This document shows positions 16,966-25,468 of a stretch of DNA of 64,000 nt, one piece after another. Below the pieces are notes generated by a model. That model searched no databases and was not told the origin of the DNA. It worked only from the letters and a program-made list of their open reading frames with translations. The translations under genes and the position numbers were made by a program. Each line of letters begins with the position of its first letter. The first letter of the stretch is position 1. The stretch is from Natrinema zhouii (lineage in GTDB: Archaea > Halobacteriota > Halobacteria > Halobacteriales > Natrialbaceae): assembly GCF_013456555.2 (NCBI RefSeq), contig NZ_CP084883.1, positions 186,001 through 250,000 on the forward strand, written 5' to 3'.

Positions 16966-18980
16966 AACCTCCTAGTGAGACAACAGTCGTCATCGACTCA
17001 AACAATGACCGGCATATCGTACTCAGTTCTGACCCCATTCCGGCAGGGGAAGCGACTATCGACGGAAGATCGTTCTCGACCGGCGAGGTTTCCGGGAGTA
17101 TCATCGTCGCGGATGATTTCGAGGTCAAAACGCGTGGAACACCAGTTTCATTCGACGACCTAGATGAGAATCCCCAAGAACACGAATATGAGGTCGTTCG
17201 GCTCGAGGCTTCAACGGCAGTCGTTTCCCTTGCAGCCAAACCCTCATCGGCCGTCTCGAGTCAACAGACAATTGGATACTTTGCCGAACCTGGTGGCCTA
17301 TCCAGCGACCTCTTTCAAGAGCCACCAGGTGAACTCGCAAGTTGGGGAATGCTGAATGGATCTAACGATTCAGCACAGCGGAATGGTGGCTTTCAGATTC
17401 AGGTACCCGAATCGGGTGCTCAAGCACAGTCATTTAGCCAAGGGTTCTGGGGCGAGGGTGTTGCGGCGATCGACATCGCAATAGTACCGATCTATGGGCC
17501 GAGTGGAGATGTCTCAGAACCGACCGGGTACGACATAGTGCTTGTCGATGTGAACTATGACAGCCAGACGCTCGATTCGCCTGCTGAAATTCGGAGTGGT
17601 AACTACGAAGGGGAGATTGTCACAGTTGAATCGGATCTCGCCGGGTCGTCAACATCTAGTCAAGAATACCTCACCTCGGTCGCGTCGTGTGGTGATAAAT
17701 CGGTTGCCGTTCCAATGTCACCCCCGATCTGTGTCCCGGTGACGCATGATATCGTCGTTCATTCTGGTGTTTTAGTCGATGGGACTAGCCTTGGCGAGAT
17801 GCCGATAACCTACGCAGGCGTATCCAACAAGATTCAAAGCGTTCCGACGGTGACTGAAATCGGTCGGTACGAAATGACCGGCGAAGTCGTCGGTACGAGC
17901 GAGATTGATAGTTCGCTCGAGGGTGGATACGCGTTGCGCGTTTTCGATATGGAACGTGTTGGTGATGCGAGTATTGCAAGTAGTTTTGAAGCAGACGCCG
18001 ATCGGGTAGAGCAACGGATCAAAGCACAGTTCGAGTTTGACGATTCTGAGTGGGGACAGGGAAGAGACAGTGACGAGGGTACTGACGGCAGTCAGGAGAA
18101 CACTGACGGCAGTGGTGAACCAACTGAGGAACAAAGTAGCGACGGGGGCGAAAACGCAGTCAATCCCAGCAGCGGAAGTGATGGTGGAGATGGAGGAGGG
18201 AGTGACAGCAGTGAGGATGGAGAGACAAGCAACGAGATAACGAGCGACAGTAGTACAAACAGTTTCATCGCCTCGTGGACAGTATCCGACATAGGAGCAT
18301 TCCTTGGGGTTATCTCAGCAGCCGTATTCTTGTTAGGCGTCGTGTTAGAAGGGGCGAGAGGGTTCAAAAATCGATATGGGAGCGAAGAGCCCGTCCTAAC
18401 TGAGCAAATGACGACCGCGATCGTTGCCAGTGCATCGGCCGGGATGCTTATAGGCGGGTTCTTGCTTGAGTCGGACGTGAGTTTGCTGTTACTTCTATTT
18501 GGTAGTGTGGGTGTTTTGACGTTCGTCGGCGATTATCTTATCCGATCGGCCCTTTTGCTAACCCTGAAACAAAATCTGAATTTGGAGGGGGAAGAAAAGA
18601 AATCGGTCAGAATTGTCGGCGGGGTTGTCCTTCTGCTTGGGGGATTAGCGCTCGTTGCGATAGTTGGGAGTGTTCTCCTCCCCGGGCCTGCACTCCCGAT
18701 CGTTCTCCAAGTACTGTTCGCCGTTATGTCTACCATCGTTGTTCTTTTCGGGTCGATAGTTGGTGGGATACGATTCTATAAGAAGTATCTGACAGAAGAT
18801 ACGTTGAATACGGCTGGGGACATGGGGCTTGCGATTACGTTTACCGGATCAATAGGTATGGCTACGGCAGGGTTTCTTGGTGAAAGCATATTTGGTGAGA
18901 GATTTATCCTCATGGGTGGAGTGCTTTTCTTCGTTTGTTTCATTGTGTCTACGGTGAAAATTGTCTACCGAATCGTATGA
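16770..18980 (+). CDS. Large secreted-plus-membrane protein of unknown function
   Basis: A 736-aa protein with a Sec-type signal peptide (hydrophobic ITALVLVSVLSAG, cleavage probably after SVAAT), an ectodomain of roughly 400 residues, then a Ser/Gly/Asp/Glu-rich linker (about 430-490) typical of haloarchaeal surface proteins, and a C-terminal block of seven or so hydrophobic helices ending KIVYRIV. The ectodomain has a few Cys (for example VASCGDKS and PPICVPV) but no motif I recognise. An exposed domain on a multi-helix anchor suggests a surface receptor or a cell-cell or virus-cell interaction protein. It lies on the accessory region among remnants of replication and integration genes. Confidence 0.75.
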   Translation: MHRLTAVAITALVLVSVLSAGSSVAATTATTQFRDTTTGISYGQVTDSNIENFDKIKSTLEQFGIEPPSETTVVIDSNNDRHIVLSSDPIPAGEATIDGRSFSTGEVSGSIIVADDFEVKTRGTPVSFDDLDENPQEHEYEVVRLEASTAVVSLAAKPSSAVSSQQTIGYFAEPGGLSSDLFQEPPGELASWGMLNGSNDSAQRNGGFQIQVPESGAQAQSFSQGFWGEGVAAIDIAIVPIYGPSGDVSEPTGYDIVLVDVNYDSQTLDSPAEIRSGNYEGEIVTVESDLAGSSTSSQEYLTSVASCGDKSVAVPMSPPICVPVTHDIVVHSGVLVDGTSLGEMPITYAGVSNKIQSVPTVTEIGRYEMTGEVVGTSEIDSSLEGGYALRVFDMERVGDASIASSFEADADRVEQRIKAQFEFDDSEWGQGRDSDEGTDGSQENTDGSGEPTEEQSSDGGENAVNPSSGSDGGDGGGSDSSEDGETSNEITSDSSTNSFIASWTVSDIGAFLGVISAAVFLLGVVLEGARGFKNRYGSEEPVLTEQMTTAIVASASAGMLIGGFLLESDVSLLLLLFGSVGVLTFVGDYLIRSALLLTLKQNLNLEGEEKKSVRIVGGVVLLLGGLALVAIVGSVLLPGPALPIVLQVLFAVMSTIVVLFGSIVGGIRFYKKYLTEDTLNTAGDMGLAITFTGSIGMATAGFLGESIFGERFILMGGVLFFVCFIVSTVKIVYRIV

Positions 18981-19106
18981 ACATCTGAATAGCGCCGTAT
19001 GAGCGAGCGGAATACACGTCAGATATATCGGATATTCAGCTGGAGCCCCTTTCACAGAGGATAGTCATTCAAACGGTAATGAATCTCATTACTCAATCCC
19101 ATCTAG

Positions 19107-19412
19107 TCGGGCCAGCGCGTCGGTGGGGCCTTTATCCACGGGCCGCCCGACAGAGGAAAGACTAACGCAGCACAGTTGCTCGTCCGGCGGCTTAAGCAGG
19201 CAACAGATCACATCCGAACGGCGCATATCGACTGCTTGGATAAGAACACCTACACGAGCGTTCTCACGGAGTTATTCGAGGGACTCGGCGGCACAGCGAA
19301 GCTGCCGAACAGCGCAGGGTATGAGTTGATCGACGAACTTCGCTCAAATCAATCGGTTACGCGAGTCAGCTTGGTGGTGATCCTGCTGACACAGCCAACA
19401 CAGATCCTATGA
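19107..19412 (+). pseudogene. Orc1/Cdc6-type replication initiator, AAA+ fragment
   Basis: Without any start codon, the frame from 19107 reads GGAFIHGPPDRGKTNAAQLL, a Walker A region with Gly-Thr altered to Asp-Arg, followed by RTAHIDCLDKNTYTSVLTEL and FEGLGGTAKLPNSAGYELID. This order, P-loop, then a Cys-containing strand, then the TYTSVLTEL helix, is that of archaeal Orc1/Cdc6 initiators, which run about 400 residues. Only some 90 residues remain, behind an in-frame TAG at 19104. It marks a dead plasmid or provirus replication gene. The family call rests on motif order alone. Confidence 0.55.
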
Positions 19413-19648
19413 TACGCTCGCAAAAAGGAACGTACGTCTCTATAGCTGCCGAATTCGATATCTCAATTCCACCTGCAGTCCTGACTTTGAAAGTACATCG
19501 AATTGCGGTGATAATCCTGATACGAGTGAGTTAGATGGTAACCCGTTCGACAATAACTGACAAATCTCGTATCGCCTAAACCACCGACGGTAGACGCTCC
19601 ACATCCTGTTCTCGTCACTCTTATACCCTGATAAAACACAGAAGAGAT

Positions 19649-19942
19649 ATGTACGATTTAACAGGATTTCAACGCGACCTGCTGTATACGATCGCCGGCC
19701 AAGACGAACCCCACGGACTTGCGATCAAACAGGAACTCGAGGAGTACTACGAAGGTGAGATACACCACGGGCGGCTCTATCCGAACCTCGACGAGATCGT
19801 CGACAAAGGCCTCGTCGAGAAGGGAGAACTCGACCGCCGAACGAACTACTATACAATCACGGCTCGCGGCCACCGTGAACTCGAAGCCCGTCGCAAGTGG
19901 GAAGACCAGTACGTGAGCGGCTTCCTCCCCAAATCCAAGTGA
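19649..19942 (+). CDS. PadR-family transcriptional regulator
   Basis: A 97-aa winged-helix protein: an N-terminal helix (DLTGFQRDLLYTIAG), recognition region HGLAIKQELEEYY, the family hallmark HHGRLYPNLDEIVDKGLV and the wing RRTNYYTIT. It is the short haloarchaeal PadR type without the long C-terminal dimerisation helix. A close paralogue lies 550 bases downstream at 20494, so this is a local duplication. Confidence 0.88.
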   Translation: MYDLTGFQRDLLYTIAGQDEPHGLAIKQELEEYYEGEIHHGRLYPNLDEIVDKGLVEKGELDRRTNYYTITARGHRELEARRKWEDQYVSGFLPKSK

Positions 19943-19955
19943 CAGAGCAACATCT

Positions 19956-20231
19956 TCACTCCGCAGATGGGAGAGTCACGCGGAGTTCAGCGCCGACTTC
20001 GTAAAAATACCCGCGCTCGAGTAGCCGTGTGATTGCATGCTCTGCATCCGCTGGCTCGAGTGTCAGTTGGTCAGTTGTGCAAAGGATATCGATCGCCTGA
20101 TCTCGATCGATTGACGGGACCTGCTGGTTGCTGTCTTCGGTGTTTGAGTTCGATATCTCAGCAGAAAGGACAGCGTACGCCTCAATGATCCACTCGGGAA
20201 GCGGGGGACGAGGGTCATCGGCCAGATACAT
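19956..20231 (-). CDS. Small uncharacterised protein
   Basis: A 91-aa acidic protein, convergent with the first PadR gene. It begins MYLADDPRPPLPEWIIEAYA and ends with a winged-helix-like segment EHAITRLLERGYFYEVGAELRV, so it may be a degenerate regulatory or adaptor protein. No catalytic motif. It lies between the two PadR copies, so it may be a target of one of them. Confidence 0.5.
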   Translation of the reverse strand: MYLADDPRPPLPEWIIEAYAVLSAEISNSNTEDSNQQVPSIDRDQAIDILCTTDQLTLEPADAEHAITRLLERGYFYEVGAELRVTLPSAE

Positions 20232-20493
20232 GTGTCACTTCACCCGCACATATAACGCTCAATACGATACTGCTTAATTGTATTCCTTATTGGACATACT
20301 ATAAGTTCTTGGAGAGACATTTGGAAGTTAGGAGTCCGCATGAGAGACCGGTCTACATAGCATATAGACAAACATACAGGCTGAAAACTCTGTGAGCCTC
20401 TCCGGCCAACTTGTAAAAAGATGGCCTCTAGCGTTGACATACAGCCATGTACGGATCTGATAACAAACATCAGAACGATTGAATTGCCACGAC

Positions 20494-20766
20494 ATGGATG
20501 ATCTCACAGGGTTCCAACGAGACCTGCTATACGTGATCGCTGGTGCTAACCAACCGTCTGGTCAGGATGTGAAAGAAGAGATCGAGCAGTACTACAGTGA
20601 CGAGATCAATCACGGCCGGCTGTATCCGAATCTCGATACCGTCGTCAACAAAGGCCTCGTCGAAAAAGGGCAGCTCGATAGGCGAACGAACTATTACGCA
20701 ATCACGAAAGACGGCGAAGAAGCTATCGAGGACCGACGAGCGTGGGAATCACAGTATATCGAGTAG
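20494..20766 (+). CDS. PadR-family transcriptional regulator (second copy)
   Basis: A 90-aa paralogue of the protein at 19649, with the same FQRDLLYVIAG, NHGRLYPNLDTVVNKGLVEKG and RRTNYYAIT blocks. Start at ATG 20494; a TTG at 20479 in the same frame would add five residues. It sits tail to tail with the truncated beta-propeller gene, whose missing C-terminus would have lain here. Confidence 0.88.
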   Translation: MDDLTGFQRDLLYVIAGANQPSGQDVKEEIEQYYSDEINHGRLYPNLDTVVNKGLVEKGQLDRRTNYYAITKDGEEAIEDRRAWESQYIE

Positions 20767-21596
20767 CTACTGTACCGGTGACGGCTTCGCACTGGCTCAA
20801 GTAGCGAATTATGCATGACTATCCCGATCACCGGTCTGGTCGTCAATTCGCTCCAGTCGTCCATGATTCGACGATCCTCCCCCGTCTCGAGGTCGACAGC
20901 AACGAGTGCTCCCAGCTCGGATTCGGTCAGGTACGCGACCCCATGCTCGACGTCGACGCGAACGTCGTTGAGGTACGCAGCGCCGTTCGGTGTCGGCGTG
21001 ATTTCCGGGGAGAAATGGTGGGCGTCCACGACTTCGTCGCGCTCGAGGTCAATCCGGACAAGCTTGGGTCCACCCTCGACGATCGCCTCAAACTTCGGGT
21101 TGCCGGTGTCGAGGACCCACAGCGTGTTCGGCGCTTCCGGTTCGACGTGGACGCTCTGGACACCAACGAACTGTTCCGCAGGAACGTCGCCGGTCCACTC
21201 CTTGTTCTTGGAGTTCCACTGCCCCTGGTTCCACGACGCGTTCGGATACGGTGTGATTGACCCATCCTCGGTCACCTCGGCGACAGACACGTCGATCGGC
21301 ACCGCCCACGGGAACCGGGGGAAGTTGACGAAGATTCGCTCGTCACCCGAAACGGCAATACCGGTTAGCAACCGATCAGGAAATGAAGCTACTTCGATGA
21401 GTGATCCATGTCCGTTCGCGTCTTCATGATTGTCGGCGGCTACGAGGCCGGCGATGCTCGCCATACTTCCGACCCCAACCGCGGTCAGGAAACTACGCCG
21501 CTCGATCGTCCGTCGTCGGTCGTCTTGATTCACCGTTTCGTGTTCAGTTTCGGTCGTCGATCGATAGTCATGATCGCTCATGAATTGTGAACTCAA
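20694..21596 (-). pseudogene. Tat-exported yellow/major-royal-jelly-like beta-propeller protein, 3'-truncated
   Basis: The N-terminus carries a twin-arginine signal (ERRSFLTAVGVGSMAS), and the body shows propeller-blade segments of the yellow/MRJP type (SGDERIFVNFPRFP, SVHVEPEAPNTLWVLDTGNP, AAYLNDVRVDVEHGVAYLTE, LGALVAVDLETGEDRRI). The family is normally about 400 residues. Here recognisable similarity ends near residue 255 (about 20830), and the rest of the frame runs antisense through the PadR gene and is not blade-like. The gene therefore looks cut off by the rearrangement that placed the second PadR copy. Mutant copies might still be exported, but a closed propeller is unlikely. Confidence 0.65.
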
Positions 21597-21662
21597 CGTG
21601 TTCTCTCCACGGCGATCTCAAAAAGGACGATTGATGGTTTCTCTGACTGTGGTGTCGCAAGT

Positions 21663-21866
21663 ATGGAGTCTCGAACTGATCATTCCACAAGATATGCGGA
21701 CTATGATATCGGAGACGAATTATGGACATATATGTTGAGAATTTTTATTTATAATGAAGTGGATAGTTCAGAATTAATCCCAATAATTAGTAAGTCTGTT
21801 TCACTTGGGGCGTCACCTTATTTCATTATTCTAACAAATATGAAAATCATACTATTCTACTGTTAG
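21663..21866 (+). CDS. Short AT-rich hypothetical frame
   Basis: A 67-codon frame from ATG 21663 with unusually AT-rich codons for this genome and many Ile residues (IPIISKSVSLGASPYFIILT). It may be a foreign gene or chance. No family recognised, and the rest of 21597-21934 shows nothing else. Confidence 0.25.
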   Translation: MESRTDHSTRYADYDIGDELWTYMLRIFIYNEVDSSELIPIISKSVSLGASPYFIILTNMKIILFYC

Positions 21867-21934
21867 ATCTTCTGTGAGAGCTTACATGCGCTGGTGAAGA
21901 ACTCATCTTCATTCATATTCTAAGTACCCTCGCT

Positions 21935-22105
21935 ATGTTTAGTCCCGAGTCAGCCAGTTCCCAGTCCCGCAATGAGCCAATCGATACCTCTGAACAGCGC
22001 TCCATGGCCGGTTCCGAGTGCGAATTATGTGAGTCACGGCAACAGGCCACGCGGAAGTATGGAATGAGCGTGTGTCGAACCTGCGACCGAGAGCTGTTGC
22101 CTTGA
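21935..22105 (+). CDS. Small CxxC zinc-finger protein
   Basis: A 56-aa protein with C29-E-L-C32 and C47-R-T-C50, a single four-Cys zinc site, preceded by a Ser/Gln-rich disordered N-terminus. The ATG at 22004 (MAGSECELC) is an alternative start that leaves just the finger. Small haloarchaeal proteins of this make-up are frequent regulators. It precedes the hydrolase gene at 22189 by 83 bases on the same strand. Confidence 0.5.
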   Translation: MFSPESASSQSRNEPIDTSEQRSMAGSECELCESRQQATRKYGMSVCRTCDRELLP

Positions 22106-22188
22106 CGGACACCAAATGAGATGCAGTACTGTCGGACAAAAGTCAACATCCCCCAACAGTAAACCGTATACGCGATGCACTGCCGTAC

Positions 22189-22830
22189 ATGGCGACTGAC
22201 GGATCACATACCGTGACCGAGATCCCGGTTAAAGACGTAGCTCTCGAGGGGGAGCTGTCGGTTCCGAGCGAATCAACTGGCCTGGTCCTCTTCGCTCACG
22301 GGAGTGGGAGCAGCAGACATAGTCCGCGAAATAATTTCGTCGCGGAGACGCTGCGCGAGCACGGCCTCGGGACACTCTTGTTCGACCTGCTCACCGAAGC
22401 CGAAGATCAGGACCGAGAGAACCGATTTGACATTCCACTGCTAACGGATCGACTCGTTGAAACGACCGAATGGGTCCGCGACCGACCGGAGACGAGTGAC
22501 CACTCGATCGGCTACTTCGGTGCCAGTACGGGAGCTGCAGCCGCCCTCCGCGGGGCCGCACAACTAATGACAGAAATTGACGCAGTAGTCTCACGCGGCG
22601 GGCGGGTTGACATGGCAATCGAGTCCGTCGACGTGACTGCGCCAACGTTACTCATCGTCGGTGGTGAGGACGACTCGGTACTTGAGCTGAACCGGGAGGT
22701 CCATGATGCACTCTCCTCCGAGAAAGATCTCCGGGTCGTAGACGGCGCAGGCCACCTCTTTGAGGGACCCGGTGAACTCGAGGCGGTCGCCGATCACGCG
22801 GCCGATTGGTTCACAGGACACCTCGAGTGA
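22189..22830 (+). CDS. Alpha/beta-hydrolase, dienelactone hydrolase family
   Basis: A 213-aa hydrolase. The oxyanion segment LVLFAHGSGSSRHSPRNN, the nucleophile elbow GASTGAA (Ser about 114), the acid in IVGGEDDSV and the catalytic His in VDGAGHLFEGPGE form a complete triad. Haloarchaeal proteins of this type are often encoded with phosphoribosyltransferases, which is not seen here. The substrate is likely an ester or lactone; function is otherwise unknown. Confidence 0.85.
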   Translation: MATDGSHTVTEIPVKDVALEGELSVPSESTGLVLFAHGSGSSRHSPRNNFVAETLREHGLGTLLFDLLTEAEDQDRENRFDIPLLTDRLVETTEWVRDRPETSDHSIGYFGASTGAAAALRGAAQLMTEIDAVVSRGGRVDMAIESVDVTAPTLLIVGGEDDSVLELNREVHDALSSEKDLRVVDGAGHLFEGPGELEAVADHAADWFTGHLE

Positions 22831-22966
22831 CATCCTGACGCCAGCCCGCAACGCCACTGAACAGCGTCGGCTCGACGAGACGATGACCGCCGACGAAACG
22901 GGATCGAACTGGGACGACGCACATTCAAGGTCGAGATTTAGGCCCAGTGACGAGGTTCTGCCGATT

Positions 22967-23236
22967 ATGGCCGAAACTCCAGACGTCGACGGCGTGGAAA
23001 CGGAAGATGAGTACATTCACGTTCGGTTTCGTGATCCCGACCGATACGACGAGATCCGAACCCCCGACTGGGCGGACGATCCGGCGGAGTCGGTCTCCGA
23101 GGGCAGTGAGGTGCGCACCGGCAAAGTCGAGGGCAGCGACGACTGGGAGGTCACAAGTATATTGATCAAAAAGAACGTCGGCGAGGAGAATGCCGAGGAG
23201 CAAGCACTCGAAATCATCGAGAAGATCGAATCGTAG
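22967..23236 (+). CDS. Small conserved-looking acidic protein
   Basis: An 89-aa protein starting MAETPDVDGVETEDEYIHVR. It is highly acidic, with two predicted strands (EYIHVRFRDPDRY, WEVTSILIKKN) and a C-terminal helix EEQALEIIEKIES. Codon use and composition fit a real haloarchaeal gene. Function unknown; the frame is open upstream, but the ATG at 22967 fits best. Confidence 0.55.
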   Translation: MAETPDVDGVETEDEYIHVRFRDPDRYDEIRTPDWADDPAESVSEGSEVRTGKVEGSDDWEVTSILIKKNVGEENAEEQALEIIEKIES

Positions 23237-23359
23237 TACGCAGGCCAATTCTCTTGAGGTCTGGTGGTGAGTCATCGACTATGGACGTTACTGTGGCTGA
23301 GCGTGTCATAGAAGGGTTCACATGGTCTATTGAATCAGATCTAACGGATTGAAACCGTC

Positions 23360-23374
23360 GTGCACTTAGTGCAC
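23360..23374. promoter_or_regulatory. Perfect 15-bp palindrome, candidate operator of the gene at 23397
   Basis: GTGCACT-T-AGTGCAC has perfect 7-bp arms. It ends 22 bases before the ATG of a ribbon-helix-helix-like protein, a family that binds short palindromes and represses its own gene. Confidence 0.5.
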
Positions 23375-23396
23375 GCTGTTCTTAGCTTGTTTTACT

Positions 23397-23561
23397 ATGG
23401 CCAAAAAGAAGTTCGGAATCGCTGTTGACGAAGAAATCGTACAAGAAGTGGACGAACTGGTCGCTGAGTGTGACGATCTCGGAGCGTTCATCCAAACCGA
23501 GTCAGATCACGCCCAACAAGTGAGAGAGATCATAATACGGAAACGAAAGAGTACTCTCTAA
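23397..23561 (+). CDS. Ribbon-helix-helix-like small DNA-binding protein (candidate)
   Basis: A 54-aa basic protein. The layout is that of an Arc/MetJ/CopG fold: a short beta strand KKKFGIAVD, helix EEIVQEVDELVAEC, a turn, and a second helix HAQQVREIIIRKRK. It is too short to hold anything but a DNA-binding dimer unit. The perfect palindrome just upstream suggests autoregulation. No toxin gene follows: the next frame lacks a start. Confidence 0.5.
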   Translation: MAKKKFGIAVDEEIVQEVDELVAECDDLGAFIQTESDHAQQVREIIIRKRKSTL

Positions 23562-23684
23562 CTTATTTTGTAGTCCGTATACCTAGTGCATCGTATTCTA
23601 AGCTAATAACGCCCTATAAATATAAGAAGTATGACTATAGTGTGGTAACCGTTCTATGACACCCTCGTGGCTATCAAATCATGA

Positions 23685-23882
23685 ATTGAACTGAGAGAGT
23701 ACGCAAACGAGACCGTTGACAAGAAGACGAAGCACGCGATTTTCAAGACAGGTCGTCTCGCTCCGAGCGGGAAAACCTCCAGCACTGGCGTTCTGATTGA
23801 CAACGAGGGCGACCTCGAGGAACTGGCAGATAACTCGCCGACCGCTGGCTGGAATATATCTCTATTAGCTAAGAAGACGTGA
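23685..23882 (+). pseudogene. Start-less coding remnant
   Basis: An open frame with strongly protein-like content (ELREYANETVDKKTKHAIF and GVLIDNEGDLEELADNSPTA, ending WNISLLAKKT). It begins straight after an in-frame TGA and has no ATG or GTG start. It looks like the C-terminal part of a decayed gene. The family is not recognised. Confidence 0.35.
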
Positions 23883-24220
23883 CGCTGGTTTCGGATCAAC
23901 CCGACATGAAACGGAGGTGACTACGCGATACTACCAATTCTGCACTGCTAGTGCCCCGAAAATGACGACAGACGATTAGATTTGCGGGAGTTTGCCCTGA
24001 AATATGACTTTGAAAACCCAGAGGGGGCGCCGAGTTGCTAGTTACCGAAGCGTGGAGAACTCAACTGACAGACCACGCATTTTAGCCGTTGCTACCACTC
24101 CATAGCCTCACTATTCGGCCACCAGTTTCTATATATCACGATATAGTTTATCAAATTGAGATCCCCACTGTTACTGGCGTCAGCTGTCTGAGAACGGACG
24201 AACGAGGGGGATAGGCCATT

Positions 24221-24248
24221 ACACTTGATTAGTTGAATAATCAAGTGT
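24221..24248. repeat. Perfect 11-bp inverted repeat before the integrase gene
   Basis: ACACTTGATTA-GTTGAA-TAATCAAGTGT has perfect 11-bp arms and a 6-bp spacer. It could be an operator for the integrase gene, a recombinase core site or a hairpin in its mRNA leader. It overlaps the TTG at 24233, which argues against that codon as start. Confidence 0.55.
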
Positions 24249-24328
24249 GGTTTTATGAGGGTCCATCCCCTCTACGAATCACGAACGATGGTACTCAGCA
24301 CGAACACGGCTCTCGAGGGGAACAGAGC

Positions 24329-25468
24329 GTGAATTCCGAATCGATACCGGTTGCCGAGCCACTCGAGGAGTTCCTCCGGTCGAAATCGAAGGGCAGCGAG
24401 GGCAGCGGGAACTACCAGCGAAATCTCGAGCGCTGTGTTGAGGACTTCCTCGCATGGCTCGAGACGGATCCTCACTCTATCGACACCTTCGACGAGTTGA
24501 CCGAACGAACGTTCCGACGGTACGCCAGAGAACTCACGGGACGAGAGCTCGCACCGGGAACGGTTCAGACGTACTACGCACACGTGAGCGCCTACATCGG
24601 CTGGTGCGTTCGCGAAGGACTCCTCGAAGCGAACTACGCTCAGCGCAACGTCGCGAAGGAACCGCTGCCCGAAACCGATGGTCGACGGTCGGGGGATCAA
24701 CAGGCCTGGACCGATGAACATCGAACGCTGATCACACGGTACGTCGACGAGCGGGCACACGATGCTGCTGACGAGAAAGGGCTCGATGCAATCCAGGAGT
24801 TTCGAGACCGAGCGCTCGTCTACGTCCTCTGCTACTCCGGCGTTCGTGGTGGTGAGATTGTCGCGGATCCAAAGGACGATCGTCGGAACGGCCTCAAATG
24901 GGGCGACGTCTCCCTCGCGGATCAAAAGATGACCGTACTCGCGAAAAAACAGAACTGGTCCGATAGATCGCTGACGAAACAAGTGATAAATCCTATGTCG
25001 CGATATGAAGGTTTGCTCGATCCCGCCGGGGATGACTGGCCGGTCTTCCCGACGTTCCACCTCCCGACGCTTTACGAAACGCTTCGAACGGGACTCCGGG
25101 AAGAATACGGGTGGTCATCGGACGAGGTCGAGAAGTTCATCGACGAGCTTACCGGCCAACCCAACGTTTTCGGCGCCCTCCGTGAATACGAGTTGGCGCC
25201 TTCCTCGATCAACACGGACGGTGCTCGCCGAATCATGCGACGACTGTGCGAGGGAGCCGGGGTTGATCTCGACGATAAACACGGATATCTCGCACTGCAC
25301 GGTGGCCGCCGCGGTGCTGGTGAAGTGATGGTCCGACAGCGCGGCTTCACTGCTGCTGCTCGTCTCCTTGATAACAGTGAAGAAGTGGTTCGGAAATCTT
25401 ACTCACATATCGAAGCAAAAGAGATGGCCGAGGACGCGGGCAATGCGTTTGCCGAACACGATACTTAA
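24329..25468 (+). CDS. Tyrosine recombinase / integrase (phage integrase family)
   Basis: About 379 aa. The N-terminal SAM-like core-binding domain (about residues 8-110) leads to the catalytic domain with Arg173 in CYSGVRGGEI, box II H324-x-x-R327 in LALHGGRRGAGE, and the nucleophile Tyr358 in VRKSYSHIEAKE. A long insert with WPVFPTFHLPTLYE precedes box II, as in haloarchaeal element integrases. No ATG lies in the proper region; GTG 24329 is my choice, with GTG 24245 and TTG 24233 as alternatives, the latter inside a palindrome. No tRNA gene is adjacent. Its last 280 or so bases are duplicated at 54.5 kb. Confidence 0.88.
   Translation: MNSESIPVAEPLEEFLRSKSKGSEGSGNYQRNLERCVEDFLAWLETDPHSIDTFDELTERTFRRYARELTGRELAPGTVQTYYAHVSAYIGWCVREGLLEANYAQRNVAKEPLPETDGRRSGDQQAWTDEHRTLITRYVDERAHDAADEKGLDAIQEFRDRALVYVLCYSGVRGGEIVADPKDDRRNGLKWGDVSLADQKMTVLAKKQNWSDRSLTKQVINPMSRYEGLLDPAGDDWPVFPTFHLPTLYETLRTGLREEYGWSSDEVEKFIDELTGQPNVFGALREYELAPSSINTDGARRIMRRLCEGAGVDLDDKHGYLALHGGRRGAGEVMVRQRGFTAAARLLDNSEEVVRKSYSHIEAKEMAEDAGNAFAEHDT

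Noticed and set aside
23397..23882. Toxin-antitoxin pair with the RHH-like protein as antitoxin
   Set aside because: The following frame has no start codon and no toxin motif, and lies 120 bases downstream rather than overlapping.
24233..24328. TTG at 24233 as integrase start
   Set aside because: The codon lies within a perfect inverted repeat and the 32 residues it would add do not look like part of the core-binding domain; GTG 24329 was preferred, though not proven.
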